Positions 33,701 through 42,694 of a stretch of 64,000 nt of DNA are shown piece after piece. Origin of the DNA: Sphingobacterium spiritivorum (GTDB taxonomy: Bacteria > Bacteroidota > Bacteroidia > Sphingobacteriales > Sphingobacteriaceae); contig NZ_CP068083.1 of the NCBI RefSeq assembly GCF_016725325.1, positions 4,588,001 through 4,652,000 of the forward strand. Reading direction: 5' to 3'. Under the pieces are notes generated by a model that was not told where the DNA came from, ran no database searches, and saw only the letters and a list, made by a program, of their open reading frames with translations. Position 1 is the stretch's first letter, and each line of letters begins with the position of its first letter. A program made the position numbers and the translations under genes.

Positions 33701-35035
33701 TTACTTTTTTAGTTTAAAATTAGGGTCTGTAGGATCATAGAGATGACCTACCATTGTAATCTGTCTGTACAAAAGATAAATCACAGCTATAGAAAGGGAT
33801 ACAAAAACAGCCGTAAATACATAAAAGGAATACGCAATTCCTGGCATTGGCGTCACCGCATCAATAGTGCGCATAATACCATATATAATCCAGGGCTGAC
33901 GTCCAACCTCTGTGACTACCCATCCGGCCTCCAGTGCAATATATCCCAACGGTATAGCGATCACAAATAATCTGAATAACCAGGTGCTTTGCAACCAACT
34001 TTTTTTCCTAAACAGAGCTATAAAATATAGGATAGAAAGCAACACCAGCAACATTCCTAATCCGATCATAATCTGAAAAGCATAATGGGTGATCGCTACC
34101 GGAGGCCACTCATCCCGAGGGATATCATTCAGTCCGGTGACCGGTTTATCCATATCTCCGTAAGCCAGAAAACTTAAAAGTCCAGGCACTTTTATTCCAT
34201 ATTTTACTGTCCCCTTCTCTTCATCAGGGATTCCTCCTATTAAAAAAGAAGCTCTGGCTTCTGTTTCAAAATGAGCTTCCATAGCCGCTAACTTAGCCGG
34301 CTGACGTTTTCCAACGTCTTTTGCTGAGATATCACCACTGATAGGCTGCAACAGCGCTGCGATACAAGCCGCCAATGCCGATATACGAAAAGCTGCTGTG
34401 TGAAAGGCCACATTTTTTTTCTTGATAATCATAAGTGCATGTACCCCAGCGACCGCAAAACCTGTGGCAACGAAGGCCGCTAACATCATATGCAGGGCCT
34501 GCGAAAACCAGGCATCATTAAACATCGCCTGAATGGGGTCTATGTTTATGTATTTACCATCTACATAATCAAATCCAGAAGGACTATTCATCCACGCATT
34601 AGCAGCGACCACCAATATGCCAGATGCAATCCCACTGATACCGACAACCAGTCCTGTAGCCCAGTGAAACCACTTATTGAATCTGTTCCATCCGTAAAGA
34701 AAAAAACCTAAAGCTATAGCCTCAATAAAAAAGGCTGTCCCTTCCAGAGAGAAAGGCATACCAAAGATGGGACCAGCATGCTTCATAAAGCCAGGCCAGA
34801 GCAGTCCCAGTTCAAAGGAAAGCATCGTCCCGGAAACAGCGCCGGTAGCAAACAGTATAGCTACACCTCTGCTCCAGGCTTTAGTAAGACCTTTGTAGAT
34901 CTCATTTCCGGTCTTTAAATACAAATAATGAGCAATACACATGAAGAAAGGCATGACCATACCGACACAGGCAAAAATAATATGAAAACCCAGCGACATA
35001 GCCATCTGCGAGCGTGCAGCAATAAAATCATCCAT
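33701..35035 (-). CDS. cydA: Cytochrome bd ubiquinol oxidase subunit I
   Basis: The haem-bearing catalytic subunit, 444 residues from ATG 35035 (MDDFIAARSQMAMSLGFHIIFA). The frame is open 23 codons further up to a TTG, but that part has no family match. Haem ligands are seen: His of LGFHIIFACVGM near 17 (b595), His in HALMIIKKK near 177 (b558) and Met in the region near residue 325. Short Q-loop, GxWxxxE-type GWVVTEVGRQPWIIYG near 385. It is the first gene of the cydAB pair; a near-promoter TATATTTTG with TTTTG upstream precedes it (35050-35080, minus strand). Confidence 0.95.
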   Translation of the reverse strand: MDDFIAARSQMAMSLGFHIIFACVGMVMPFFMCIAHYLYLKTGNEIYKGLTKAWSRGVAILFATGAVSGTMLSFELGLLWPGFMKHAGPIFGMPFSLEGTAFFIEAIALGFFLYGWNRFNKWFHWATGLVVGISGIASGILVVAANAWMNSPSGFDYVDGKYINIDPIQAMFNDAWFSQALHMMLAAFVATGFAVAGVHALMIIKKKNVAFHTAAFRISALAACIAALLQPISGDISAKDVGKRQPAKLAAMEAHFETEARASFLIGGIPDEEKGTVKYGIKVPGLLSFLAYGDMDKPVTGLNDIPRDEWPPVAITHYAFQIMIGLGMLLVLLSILYFIALFRKKSWLQSTWLFRLFVIAIPLGYIALEAGWVVTEVGRQPWIIYGIMRTIDAVTPMPGIAYSFYVFTAVFVSLSIAVIYLLYRQITMVGHLYDPTDPNFKLKK

Positions 35036-35257
35036 AGCAGAGAAAAGATTAAGAATGACACCAAAATATAGCACCAGAAATTTACAAAAGTGAATATTAA
35101 ACAATTCCCTTACGGATAAACCAGCACCTTTTTATCCTGCAATTCTGATCTTTACAAGGTAAACATTCCGAAGCATTAAACCCAATTTTTTGAGATTATA
35201 TTTGCCCGAATTTAGGTAAAGGGATCATTTTTTTGTCTGCGGAAATATTTTTTGTTA

Positions 35258-35265
35258 TACCTTTG
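35258..35265 (+). promoter_or_regulatory. -7 box upstream of CHGQC protein gene
   Basis: TACCTTTG matches TAnnTTTG, and a TTTTG lies 22 bases before it (ending at 35235), close to the expected -33 position. The ATG at 35274 is nine bases from the -7 box, so the message is nearly leaderless. Confidence 0.5.
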
Positions 35266-35273
35266 CAGCGCAC

Positions 35274-35666
35274 ATGAAAAAAGAAAGATTAAAACTCATT
35301 CCCATCGTACTTGCACTGGTTGTATTGTTACAACCCTTCAGTAGAATGGCGATGTTTATTTCTTTCAAAATAAATCAGGATTATATCTCCAGAGTTCTCT
35401 GTGAAAACAAAGATAAACCCGAACTGAGTTGTCACGGACAATGTGTTTTGATGAAAAAAATCAAAAAACTCGAGGAGAAAGAGCATAATCAGGATATGCA
35501 GATTATCAAACAGTTAAATGAACTCATCTATACACAGATCACATTTGACTGGTCACCTGCTCCCCTTATTATACCCGCAGCAGATACAAAACAGTATATA
35601 ACCGACACACCGCATATGTCTTCTGCATATGCCCTTTCGCTTTTCAAGCCTCCCCGTATATCGTAA
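35274..35666 (+). CDS. Small secreted or anchored protein with CHGQC motif
   Basis: A 130-residue protein with a hydrophobic N-terminus (about 8-30, LIPIVLALVVLLQPFSRMAM), then ISRVLCENKDKPELSCHGQCVLMKKIKKLEEKE, a Cys-x(10)-Cys-His-Gly-Gln-Cys cluster, and a helical charged stretch. Short proteins with this C...C-x-G-x-C-x-L-x-K pattern are common beside TonB receptors in Bacteroidota, though their role is not established. Three Cys and a His suggest metal binding or a disulfide outside the cytoplasm. It precedes the siderophore receptor by about 210 bp on the same strand, so a joint message is likely. Sequence after residue 85 is low in recognisable features. Confidence 0.6.
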   Translation: MKKERLKLIPIVLALVVLLQPFSRMAMFISFKINQDYISRVLCENKDKPELSCHGQCVLMKKIKKLEEKEHNQDMQIIKQLNELIYTQITFDWSPAPLIIPAADTKQYITDTPHMSSAYALSLFKPPRIS

Positions 35667-35880
35667 TTCTTTATTATTCCATGATTCCGGGCTACATATG
35701 CCCCGGCTGCACCACTGTCCTTTTTCAGGATACTATTTTATCCATAGTATACGGCAGTGCTACCAAATGTAAATATATGTAGCTAAATATCTTATACAGA
35801 TATCGGATCATGCCTTTTTGCGCACATACTATTCTGCAGCAGAAGCAGTTGCAGTATTATTATTACATTACGATATCACC

Positions 35881-38022
35881 ATGTCTAACTCTACTTTATC
35901 TATACTTTTCGCTATCCTGATCTATTCAGGTAGTCAGACCAACGTTGTACACGCACAATCTACAGACACTATCCGAAGACTTGAAGAAGTCGTCATTAAT
36001 ACAGAACATAAAAAGTATAAAACTGACACCGTCACTGCCGTCACCCGCACACAGACACCTCTGTTGCTGACTCCTCAGTCTATTCAGGTTATCAGCCAGC
36101 AGACTATTCTGGATCTGCAGGCATCGACCCTCAATGAACTGTCTTCTGTCATGACAGGAGTCAAAGCCAATAGTGGAATGGGTTCTTTCAGTATGCGTGG
36201 ATTCACAGGCTATTATCCTTTCGGATCCGGTTTTATTACCTTTAACGGCGTACGTGGTAATCTTTATTTATGGAGTCAGCAGCCTTTGTTGTATAATGTG
36301 CAACAGGTAGAGGTGCTGCGCGGGCCTGCAGCAGTTCTTTTCAGTGAAAGTGCACCGGGAGGTGTCATTAACTTTACAACTAAAAAACCACTGCCAGCTA
36401 AACAATTACAGTTGACGGCATCATATGGCAGCTGGGATTCCAAACGATTCTCGGCAGATATGACAGGACCACTGAGCAAAGATCGCAAATGGTTGTACAG
36501 AGCAATAGCCGGATATGATCAGGGAAATAGCTTCCGCGATTATCAGGATGTGCGCAACCTGTTACTGGCTCCTTCGCTTACATATCTTATTGATGACAAA
36601 AGCAGACTGGACCTGGAAGTCAATTATGCCTACGCTAAAACTGTGCAGCAATATGACAGAGGAACCTATGTATATACCCGTCCGGACGGCAGTTTTGACT
36701 TTAATTATTATCCAAAAAACCTGACGATACAAAGTCCAAGCGATTATGGCAAAACGCATAACACTTCAGTTACACTGACCTACGAAAACAAATTATCTAA
36801 AGACCTCAAATTATCAGTCATACAACGTTATATCAGGAGCAAATTTGATTATACAGATCACATTGTAAGCGGTATCATCCGCAATGACTCCATCAGCAGA
36901 GGCTACCAGGACTGGCTATATGATCAATACAACTGGCAGACTACGGGCTTTCTGGAATACAAAATCAATACAGGAGTTTTGCAGCATCAGGTATTAGGAG
37001 GTATAGATTATAATAATTATGGCTGGTACAAGAATGATTACAGAAATTCAGCGGCGACACGTATCAGTATTTTTAATCCGGATTATAGTCTCGATCCACC
37101 CGCAGCTAATCCTGAAAAAGATTATTATGATGACAACAAGCAACGTATCAGCTTAATTGGCTCCTATATACAGGATCAGATCAGTTATAAAAGTTTAACG
37201 CTCTTATTATCTATGCGATATGATTCTTATGACTTAGTCCGAACTCCCCTTTCAGCACGTGACAGTGAACAGGGAAATCAATCGAAGACAAGTGCATGGA
37301 TACCCCGGGCAGGTTTGGTCTATGCTATACAAAAAAACCTTACTGTCTACGGAAGTTATACCAAATCCTTCACTCCTCAGAACTCTAATAGTGTCAAAAA
37401 CGGAGGTCCGTTTCCCCCGCGTATCGCCACACAATATGAGATCGGAGCTAAAAGCTCCGTCTGGCAGGATCGTATTTCCCTTATGTTAGCTGCTTACAAC
37501 ATAGACTATACAAATATCCTTGCTGCTGCACCTACTGATGACAACCCTAATCATCAGGTTGCCATAGACGGGACACGAAGTAAAGGAATTGAAGCGACAG
37601 TGCAGGGAAGCATTCAGAATTTCAGTGTTATCGCCGGGTATGCATATAATGACCATGTACTCACTGCAGATAATACACTTGGAACAAAAGGAAGTCGTTT
37701 TCAGAATGCACCAAAGCATCTGGCTAATCTATGGTTAAAGTATAATGTACCATCTGGTCTGGCGAAAGGTCTGGGTGTCGGTGTAGGTGGCCGCTACATG
37801 AGTGATCAGCTGGGATTTCAGTCTAATCCCAAATTTATAATTCCTTCCTCTAAGGTGTATGATGCGATGATCAATTATGACAGAAACAACTGGGGGCTAC
37901 AACTCAACTTTTACAACATCAGCAATGAACGGTATTTTATAGGCGGAAACTCGAGAACTGCAACTGCTTCCCTTGGGAATCCGTTTAATTTCAGAATCGG
38001 CATGAACTATACCATCAGATAA
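35881..38022 (+). CDS. TonB-dependent siderophore receptor (FhuA/FoxA type)
   Basis: A 713-residue outer-membrane receptor. ATG 35881 gives a good signal peptide (TLSILFAILIYSGSQTNVVHAQ); an upstream TTG frame start at 35818 adds 21 residues with no leader character. It lacks the CNA_B domain of the other receptors and starts directly with the TonB-dependent siderophore plug: RTQTPLLLTPQSIQVISQQTI, LRGPAAVLFSESAPGGVINF and a barrel ending FRIGMNYTIR. The PepSY protein starts one base after its stop. Together they form a siderophore receptor-reductase pair; hydroxamate compounds are the usual substrates of this class, inferred from family resemblance only. Confidence 0.88.
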   Translation: MSNSTLSILFAILIYSGSQTNVVHAQSTDTIRRLEEVVINTEHKKYKTDTVTAVTRTQTPLLLTPQSIQVISQQTILDLQASTLNELSSVMTGVKANSGMGSFSMRGFTGYYPFGSGFITFNGVRGNLYLWSQQPLLYNVQQVEVLRGPAAVLFSESAPGGVINFTTKKPLPAKQLQLTASYGSWDSKRFSADMTGPLSKDRKWLYRAIAGYDQGNSFRDYQDVRNLLLAPSLTYLIDDKSRLDLEVNYAYAKTVQQYDRGTYVYTRPDGSFDFNYYPKNLTIQSPSDYGKTHNTSVTLTYENKLSKDLKLSVIQRYIRSKFDYTDHIVSGIIRNDSISRGYQDWLYDQYNWQTTGFLEYKINTGVLQHQVLGGIDYNNYGWYKNDYRNSAATRISIFNPDYSLDPPAANPEKDYYDDNKQRISLIGSYIQDQISYKSLTLLLSMRYDSYDLVRTPLSARDSEQGNQSKTSAWIPRAGLVYAIQKNLTVYGSYTKSFTPQNSNSVKNGGPFPPRIATQYEIGAKSSVWQDRISLMLAAYNIDYTNILAAAPTDDNPNHQVAIDGTRSKGIEATVQGSIQNFSVIAGYAYNDHVLTADNTLGTKGSRFQNAPKHLANLWLKYNVPSGLAKGLGVGVGGRYMSDQLGFQSNPKFIIPSSKVYDAMINYDRNNWGLQLNFYNISNERYFIGGNSRTATASLGNPFNFRIGMNYTIR

Positions 38023-38023
38023 T

Positions 38024-39169
38024 ATGGCATCTTCCACTAACATATGGAGACAGTTATTCCGGTTGCATAGCATCGCCGGATTGGTTACAGGGGTCTTTTT
38101 ACTCCTGTTGGGTATCAGCGGATCTGCTTTGGTATTTATGGAGGAGATAGATACAGCCCTTAATCACGACATCCTCCGTATAGAAAAAAAAGAACAAAAA
38201 CTCCCTTTGAATAAGCTGTATAGTATTGCCACCTCACAATATCCGCATCTGGGAGGAATCGGATGGACCAATCCTGAAGCGCCATCAGATGAAGCATGTA
38301 ACTTCAGGTTATACCTTAATGATGGCAAAGTCTACACCTATGATCTCGCTATTCTGACAGTCAATCCTTATACGGGTGCATTGATCAGATCAGGCCGGTA
38401 CGATGATCTTCATTCCGGTATTATGCAATGGCTGTTTCAGTTTCACTTTTCCTTTCATCTGGGTATGCCGGGAGCATTACTCACCGCCATCCTGGGCATC
38501 ACCATGCTTATTTCCTGTATTACAGGACTGATTGTGTACAGGAAACAACTCTGGAAAGTGATTACATTCAGGGTAAAAATTAACTGGAAAAATCGCAGGC
38601 GGCTCACTTCAGATTTGCACCGTATTATTGGTGTATGGGCATTAATACTTAATCTTATTATTTTCTTTACCGGATTCTGGATGAATCTGTTTGCCTTTCA
38701 ACCCGAAAGCTGGGAGAAAAAGATGATAGAAAATCCGATACATAGCAGCGGATTCTTGCCTATGGATGATCTGCTGCAGATTGCGAAAAACGCCATGCCT
38801 CAATTAGCAATAGAACATATCTATATGCCTGCACAGGAAGGGCAATTGTTCAGAGTCAACGGTTCACTTCCCGGTGACAGCAAATTATTTGGAAACAGTT
38901 CATTAGCTATCAATCCGTTAACAGGGAGTATCGAAAGAAAAACTATACAACGGGAATTATCATTTTCGAAAAAGCTGGAATCGGCGATACAGCCATTACA
39001 TGTGGGATCATATGGTGGCTATCCTATCAAGTTTTTATATATTCTCATCGGATTGACTCCCGGAGTATTATCTGTTACCGGATATTTACTCTATCTGAAA
39101 CGAACAAAAGGAAAAGGAAAGAAAGAAGCTGCATCTGTAGCTGAACAAACAAAAAGGCGCTGTCGTTAA
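38024..39169 (+). CDS. PepSY-associated TM helix protein
   Basis: A 381-residue inner-membrane protein with four main helices (about 20-42, 150-172, 200-222, 335-355). Family marks are RLHSIAGLVTGVFLLLLGIS at the start, FHFSFHLGMPGALLTAILGI near 140, DLHRIIGVWALILNLIIFFTG near 193 and PLHVGSYGGYPIKFLYILIG near 325; the four His are probable haem or metal ligands. It is translationally coupled to the siderophore receptor (stop TAA, one base, ATG). Homologues such as FoxB are linked to release of iron from imported siderophores. The Lys/Arg-rich tail (KRTKGKGKKEA) lies in the cytoplasm. Confidence 0.87.
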   Translation: MASSTNIWRQLFRLHSIAGLVTGVFLLLLGISGSALVFMEEIDTALNHDILRIEKKEQKLPLNKLYSIATSQYPHLGGIGWTNPEAPSDEACNFRLYLNDGKVYTYDLAILTVNPYTGALIRSGRYDDLHSGIMQWLFQFHFSFHLGMPGALLTAILGITMLISCITGLIVYRKQLWKVITFRVKINWKNRRRLTSDLHRIIGVWALILNLIIFFTGFWMNLFAFQPESWEKKMIENPIHSSGFLPMDDLLQIAKNAMPQLAIEHIYMPAQEGQLFRVNGSLPGDSKLFGNSSLAINPLTGSIERKTIQRELSFSKKLESAIQPLHVGSYGGYPIKFLYILIGLTPGVLSVTGYLLYLKRTKGKGKKEAASVAEQTKRRCR

Positions 39170-39186
39170 TTAGACAGCACCTTTTT
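39151..39186 (+). terminator. Terminator containing the PepSY stop codon
   Basis: AAAAAGG-C-GCTGTC pairs with GACAGC-A-CCTTTTT with one mismatch; the TAA stop lies in the 8-nt loop. It is U-rich on its 3' side. It may also act on the convergent phosphatase operon. Confidence 0.75.
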
Positions 39187-39231
39187 CTCTAGTCGGATTT
39201 ATCGTTTATCCGAAAAAACGGATCAACACTT

Positions 39232-41124
39232 CTACTTTATGGCCTGTAATATGCGGTGAAAAATTTCAGTATTTTCATAATAACCTGTAAATATATCTGA
39301 TCCCGGACCATATATAAATACCGGAACCGGAATACTGGTGTGGTCATTACTGCTGAAATGTCCGCGTGCATAGCCGTTTTTCTCATCACTATCCAGCAAA
39401 GTCAGTCCCCCGGTTTCATGATCTGCAGTAACGATGACCAGCGTATGTCCATCCTGATCTGCATAGCGCAGAGCCTCACCTACAGCCTGATCAAAATCCA
39501 ATGTTTCCGTAATGACATACGGGAGGTCATTTGCGTGTCCGCCATAATCAATCTGTGCTCCTTCAGCCATAATAAAAAATCGTTCATGCTGTTTGTCCAA
39601 TATACTTAAACTCTCTTTCAGAAGTTCCATTAATACCGCAGGACGTCCGTCTTTAACGGGTTTGGTGTATGCTGCATCCAGAAATACAATCTGTTTTTTA
39701 CTGTCTTTTGCCAATTGCGCTGTATGCCCATAGGTGATACCTTTTTGCTGCATAGCTGTACGATAGTGTGTAGCCTCATCACCTTTGAACCATCCGGGAG
39801 TACCCCCTGCCAGTATATCAAATGAGGCTTCCAATGCCTGTCTTGCTATGGCGCGGGAGGAATCCCGCTCTGCAGCATGTGCATAGAATACAGCAGGTGT
39901 GGCATCCGTCAGGTCACCTGTAGATAATATAGCAGATCCCCAGCCCATTTTATAAAGACTGTCTGCCAGACTTGTCATCGGATTTCCTTCTGCATCTACA
40001 GCTATACTTCGGTTATTCGTTTTATGGCCTGTAGCGATAGCTGAACCTCCGGCTGCCGAATCTGTATTGTCCGAATTGGCTGCTTCTGTACGTGAAAGGC
40101 CTATTTTACGCATTGCAGACATATGTAGAGCTCCGTAGTTGGCTGCCATTGCAGCTTTTACCTGAGCCAGTCCCATTCCATCACCGATCAGGAGAATCAC
40201 TTTCCGGATATCACGGTCAGCCCCGTCACTCTGATAGGACGGCGTATATAAGCTTTGTGGGGTTGCCTGACTAAACTGCTCATACGGTAGACGATCGATA
40301 AATCTGGCCAAAGCATCCGGTTGATCTGTATTGATCCAATAAACACCTAACTTATGGAGCTCCTGCCAGGTATTGGGGCTGTCATGGTTTCCCCAAAATC
40401 GAAAAGGTATATGTTGTTTTTCAGCAACAGCTATGGCCGCTTTGATCTTGGCTTTATCTGCCGGCACCGGAGTACCCTTTCCGTTCCAGTTGGTATACGC
40501 TTTCAGGTCGGCGCTCAACATCGCAATCCGCTTCCATTGATCTGCTGTATAAGATTGTCCTACCAGTCCATCAAAAGATATCCATTGCGGATATTTTTTA
40601 AAATCAGATGGTACAGGACGATCCCCGCTGATTACAATTCTTATGGCACCCGGATTTTTACTCCTATCTGCCAGTTCAGGACGTGAAGACAGCAATCTGA
40701 TCAGCGCATCCAGTGCAGTTACATGATCTTCTTTGATATCAATCATCAGTTGCAGCTTTTTACGCCCATCTTTAAACACATGTCCCCCATTCTCTTTCAT
40801 CACTTTAGTTATAGGCGACAAATAAACAGATTCCAGTGTCTTATCTTTTTTGATTTCACTCTTATCATGTGCAACATACAAGACACCGTCTCTCAAAAAC
40901 ACATCAGCTTCAATAGATTCCATTCCGGCATAGTATGCTTTGTAAAATGGTATATCCTGCTCATAATCATTGTGACTGTGCCCTTTGATCTTCAGGTCTG
41001 AAGTGACTGAAGCTCCTTTAAACATCAGGCTATCCAGCAGATTGCTCTGCTGCTGCCCGAAACTATAGAGGTGCGTTAACATTAACGCACCCCATATAAA
41101 TATTTTCACTGTTTTTATTATCAT
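39232..41124 (-). CDS. Phosphodiesterase (PLC/GDPD-like)-alkaline phosphatase fusion
   Basis: A 630-residue exported enzyme with a signal peptide (about 1-23, ending YSFG). Residues about 45-290 look like a PLC-like/glycerophosphodiesterase TIM barrel: GHSHNDYEQ (His 49, Asp 52), SIEADVFLRDG and LYVAHDKS supply the metal and catalytic acid positions. From about 305 an alkaline phosphatase follows: LLIGDGMGLAQ, SDNTDSAAGGSAIATGH with the nucleophile Ser, DLTDATPAVFYAHA, EGAQIDYGGHANDL, TADHETGG and HTSIPVPVF. One chain could therefore cut a phosphodiester and then free phosphate. It is the last gene of the operon with PI-PLC, SusC and SusD, pointing to phospholipid-headgroup or phosphoinositide use. 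Confidence 0.85.
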   Translation of the reverse strand: MIIKTVKIFIWGALMLTHLYSFGQQQSNLLDSLMFKGASVTSDLKIKGHSHNDYEQDIPFYKAYYAGMESIEADVFLRDGVLYVAHDKSEIKKDKTLESVYLSPITKVMKENGGHVFKDGRKKLQLMIDIKEDHVTALDALIRLLSSRPELADRSKNPGAIRIVISGDRPVPSDFKKYPQWISFDGLVGQSYTADQWKRIAMLSADLKAYTNWNGKGTPVPADKAKIKAAIAVAEKQHIPFRFWGNHDSPNTWQELHKLGVYWINTDQPDALARFIDRLPYEQFSQATPQSLYTPSYQSDGADRDIRKVILLIGDGMGLAQVKAAMAANYGALHMSAMRKIGLSRTEAANSDNTDSAAGGSAIATGHKTNNRSIAVDAEGNPMTSLADSLYKMGWGSAILSTGDLTDATPAVFYAHAAERDSSRAIARQALEASFDILAGGTPGWFKGDEATHYRTAMQQKGITYGHTAQLAKDSKKQIVFLDAAYTKPVKDGRPAVLMELLKESLSILDKQHERFFIMAEGAQIDYGGHANDLPYVITETLDFDQAVGEALRYADQDGHTLVIVTADHETGGLTLLDSDEKNGYARGHFSSNDHTSIPVPVFIYGPGSDIFTGYYENTEIFHRILQAIK

Positions 41125-41148
41125 TCTTTTTTACTTTAGAGCCGCTTT

Positions 41149-42681
41149 CTACCAGCCTTCATTTTGTTTGATCACTCCTCTGCTGTTATCAATCTCACGC
41201 TGAGGTACCAGCCATACATGGTGTATCTTAGGATCAAATTTTCTTGCTGCCCAGATTACTTTACCTTTTGAATCGTGCAAAGCTTTTGCATAGGTTGCTG
41301 CTGCATCTCCCCAACGAATCAGATCACGGTGACGGTCAGCAAATTCTCCGGCCAGTTCACAACGACGTTGATTTTTCAATTCCGTCATGTCAAGACCCGT
41401 TTTTGGAGTCAGACCTGCACGTCTGCGAATCATATTGAGCTGTGTATCTCCTGCTCCGCTTCCTCTCAGATTTAGAGCAGCTTCTGCCTTGATCAGCAGA
41501 ATCTCCGCATACCTCATTAAAGGAACATTGAGCGAAGTTGAATTGTGGTCACCATTGGGGCTCACATATGTACCTATCGGATTGGCATGAGAGAACGGCT
41601 CCATATATTTATTAAACTGATAATCGGATAATGCTGCACTTGGAGGTGCGAAAGTGGTTTCTACACCGAAATACATAAATTTATCCCCTGGCTTCAGGAT
41701 CGTAGCTTCTCTGCGGACATCTCCTGTCTCATATGCATCATACAATTCTTTTGTCGGAAGATAATAACCCCAGCCATTGTATTTTCCCCAGCCACCGTTG
41801 GTCAGCATTACGCCTGGTAGAATACTTCCCCATCCGTCCGGTCCTGCAGCGCTGCTCGTCACAGACCAGATGTATTCTGTACCATAGTTACGTGCAGTAG
41901 TGAATACATCCTTATAGTTATCCTCTAATCTTCTTTTTCCAAAATTAATAACGGAATCTGCATAAAGCTCTGCATTTGCATAATCTTTCATATACAGATA
42001 GGTTTTGGACAAATAACCCCATGCCGCTACTTTATGTGCTCTGCCCTGATCAGCAGCAGCATAGGTATCAAAGAAGGGAAGTAAATCTGCTGCTTTCTTA
42101 AACTGATTAATAGCGTGCTTATAGTTTTCAGTAATATTAGCCGCACGTGGTACCGCTTCCGTATGATCCATATTATCCACTGTCACGATAGGTACTCCCA
42201 TCCGCTCATCGCCGTAATTGGCAGCCAGTTCATAATTCATCACTGCACTGTTGAAGTAAGCTTCACCAAGTACACGGTTTTTAACTGCTGCACTCATCTG
42301 AATGGCAGGAACGTACCGGATAATATCATTTGCACGTTTGATAATAATAAAACGATCTACCCAATTGTTTTCGGTGTAGGATCCGCCGATATAAGCACGG
42401 CTAAAGTTTTTCATATTATCCGCCTGCGCATTTGCCCTCCCGGTTACCATATCATCACTCGCATTGATAAACCAAAACAATCCCCTGCCGTAGAATGATT
42501 CAGACTGATCGTATAAGGCATAAAGTGCATTACTGGCACTGATCGCATCTGCCTCTGTTTTCCAGAAATTGGCTTTTGTAGGCGCACCTTCAGGTACAAT
42601 ATCAAGTTGCTTATTACAAGCCGTGAATAAGGATACTGCCGAAAGACCAAGCAGCATTGTTTTCTTTATATTATTTTGCAT
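41149..42681 (-). CDS. SusD/RagB-family nutrient-binding lipoprotein
   Basis: A 510-residue surface lipoprotein. The signal ends in LFTAC (Cys near 22), followed by NKQLDIVPEGAP, the usual SusD opening. TPR-like helices follow (about 50-240, e.g. NSAVMNYELAANYGDERMGVP and AHKVAAWGYLSKTYLYMKDY), and the C-terminal part has PLMRYAEILLIKAEAALNL and DLIRWGDAAATYAK, which are family hallmarks. It binds the ligand on top of the SusC barrel. It lies 13 bp after susC and 24 bp before the phosphatase fusion gene. Ligand is not sugar-evident; the neighbours suggest a phosphate-containing compound. Confidence 0.93.
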   Translation of the reverse strand: MQNNIKKTMLLGLSAVSLFTACNKQLDIVPEGAPTKANFWKTEADAISASNALYALYDQSESFYGRGLFWFINASDDMVTGRANAQADNMKNFSRAYIGGSYTENNWVDRFIIIKRANDIIRYVPAIQMSAAVKNRVLGEAYFNSAVMNYELAANYGDERMGVPIVTVDNMDHTEAVPRAANITENYKHAINQFKKAADLLPFFDTYAAADQGRAHKVAAWGYLSKTYLYMKDYANAELYADSVINFGKRRLEDNYKDVFTTARNYGTEYIWSVTSSAAGPDGWGSILPGVMLTNGGWGKYNGWGYYLPTKELYDAYETGDVRREATILKPGDKFMYFGVETTFAPPSAALSDYQFNKYMEPFSHANPIGTYVSPNGDHNSTSLNVPLMRYAEILLIKAEAALNLRGSGAGDTQLNMIRRRAGLTPKTGLDMTELKNQRRCELAGEFADRHRDLIRWGDAAATYAKALHDSKGKVIWAARKFDPKIHHVWLVPQREIDNSRGVIKQNEGW

Positions 42682-42694
42682 GTGTTTGTTTCAA

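Noticed and set aside
35036-35104. Longer CydA with 23 more N-terminal residues
   Set aside because: It would begin at TTG and add a hydrophobic extra segment not found in CydA; the ATG at 35035 gives the normal N-terminus.
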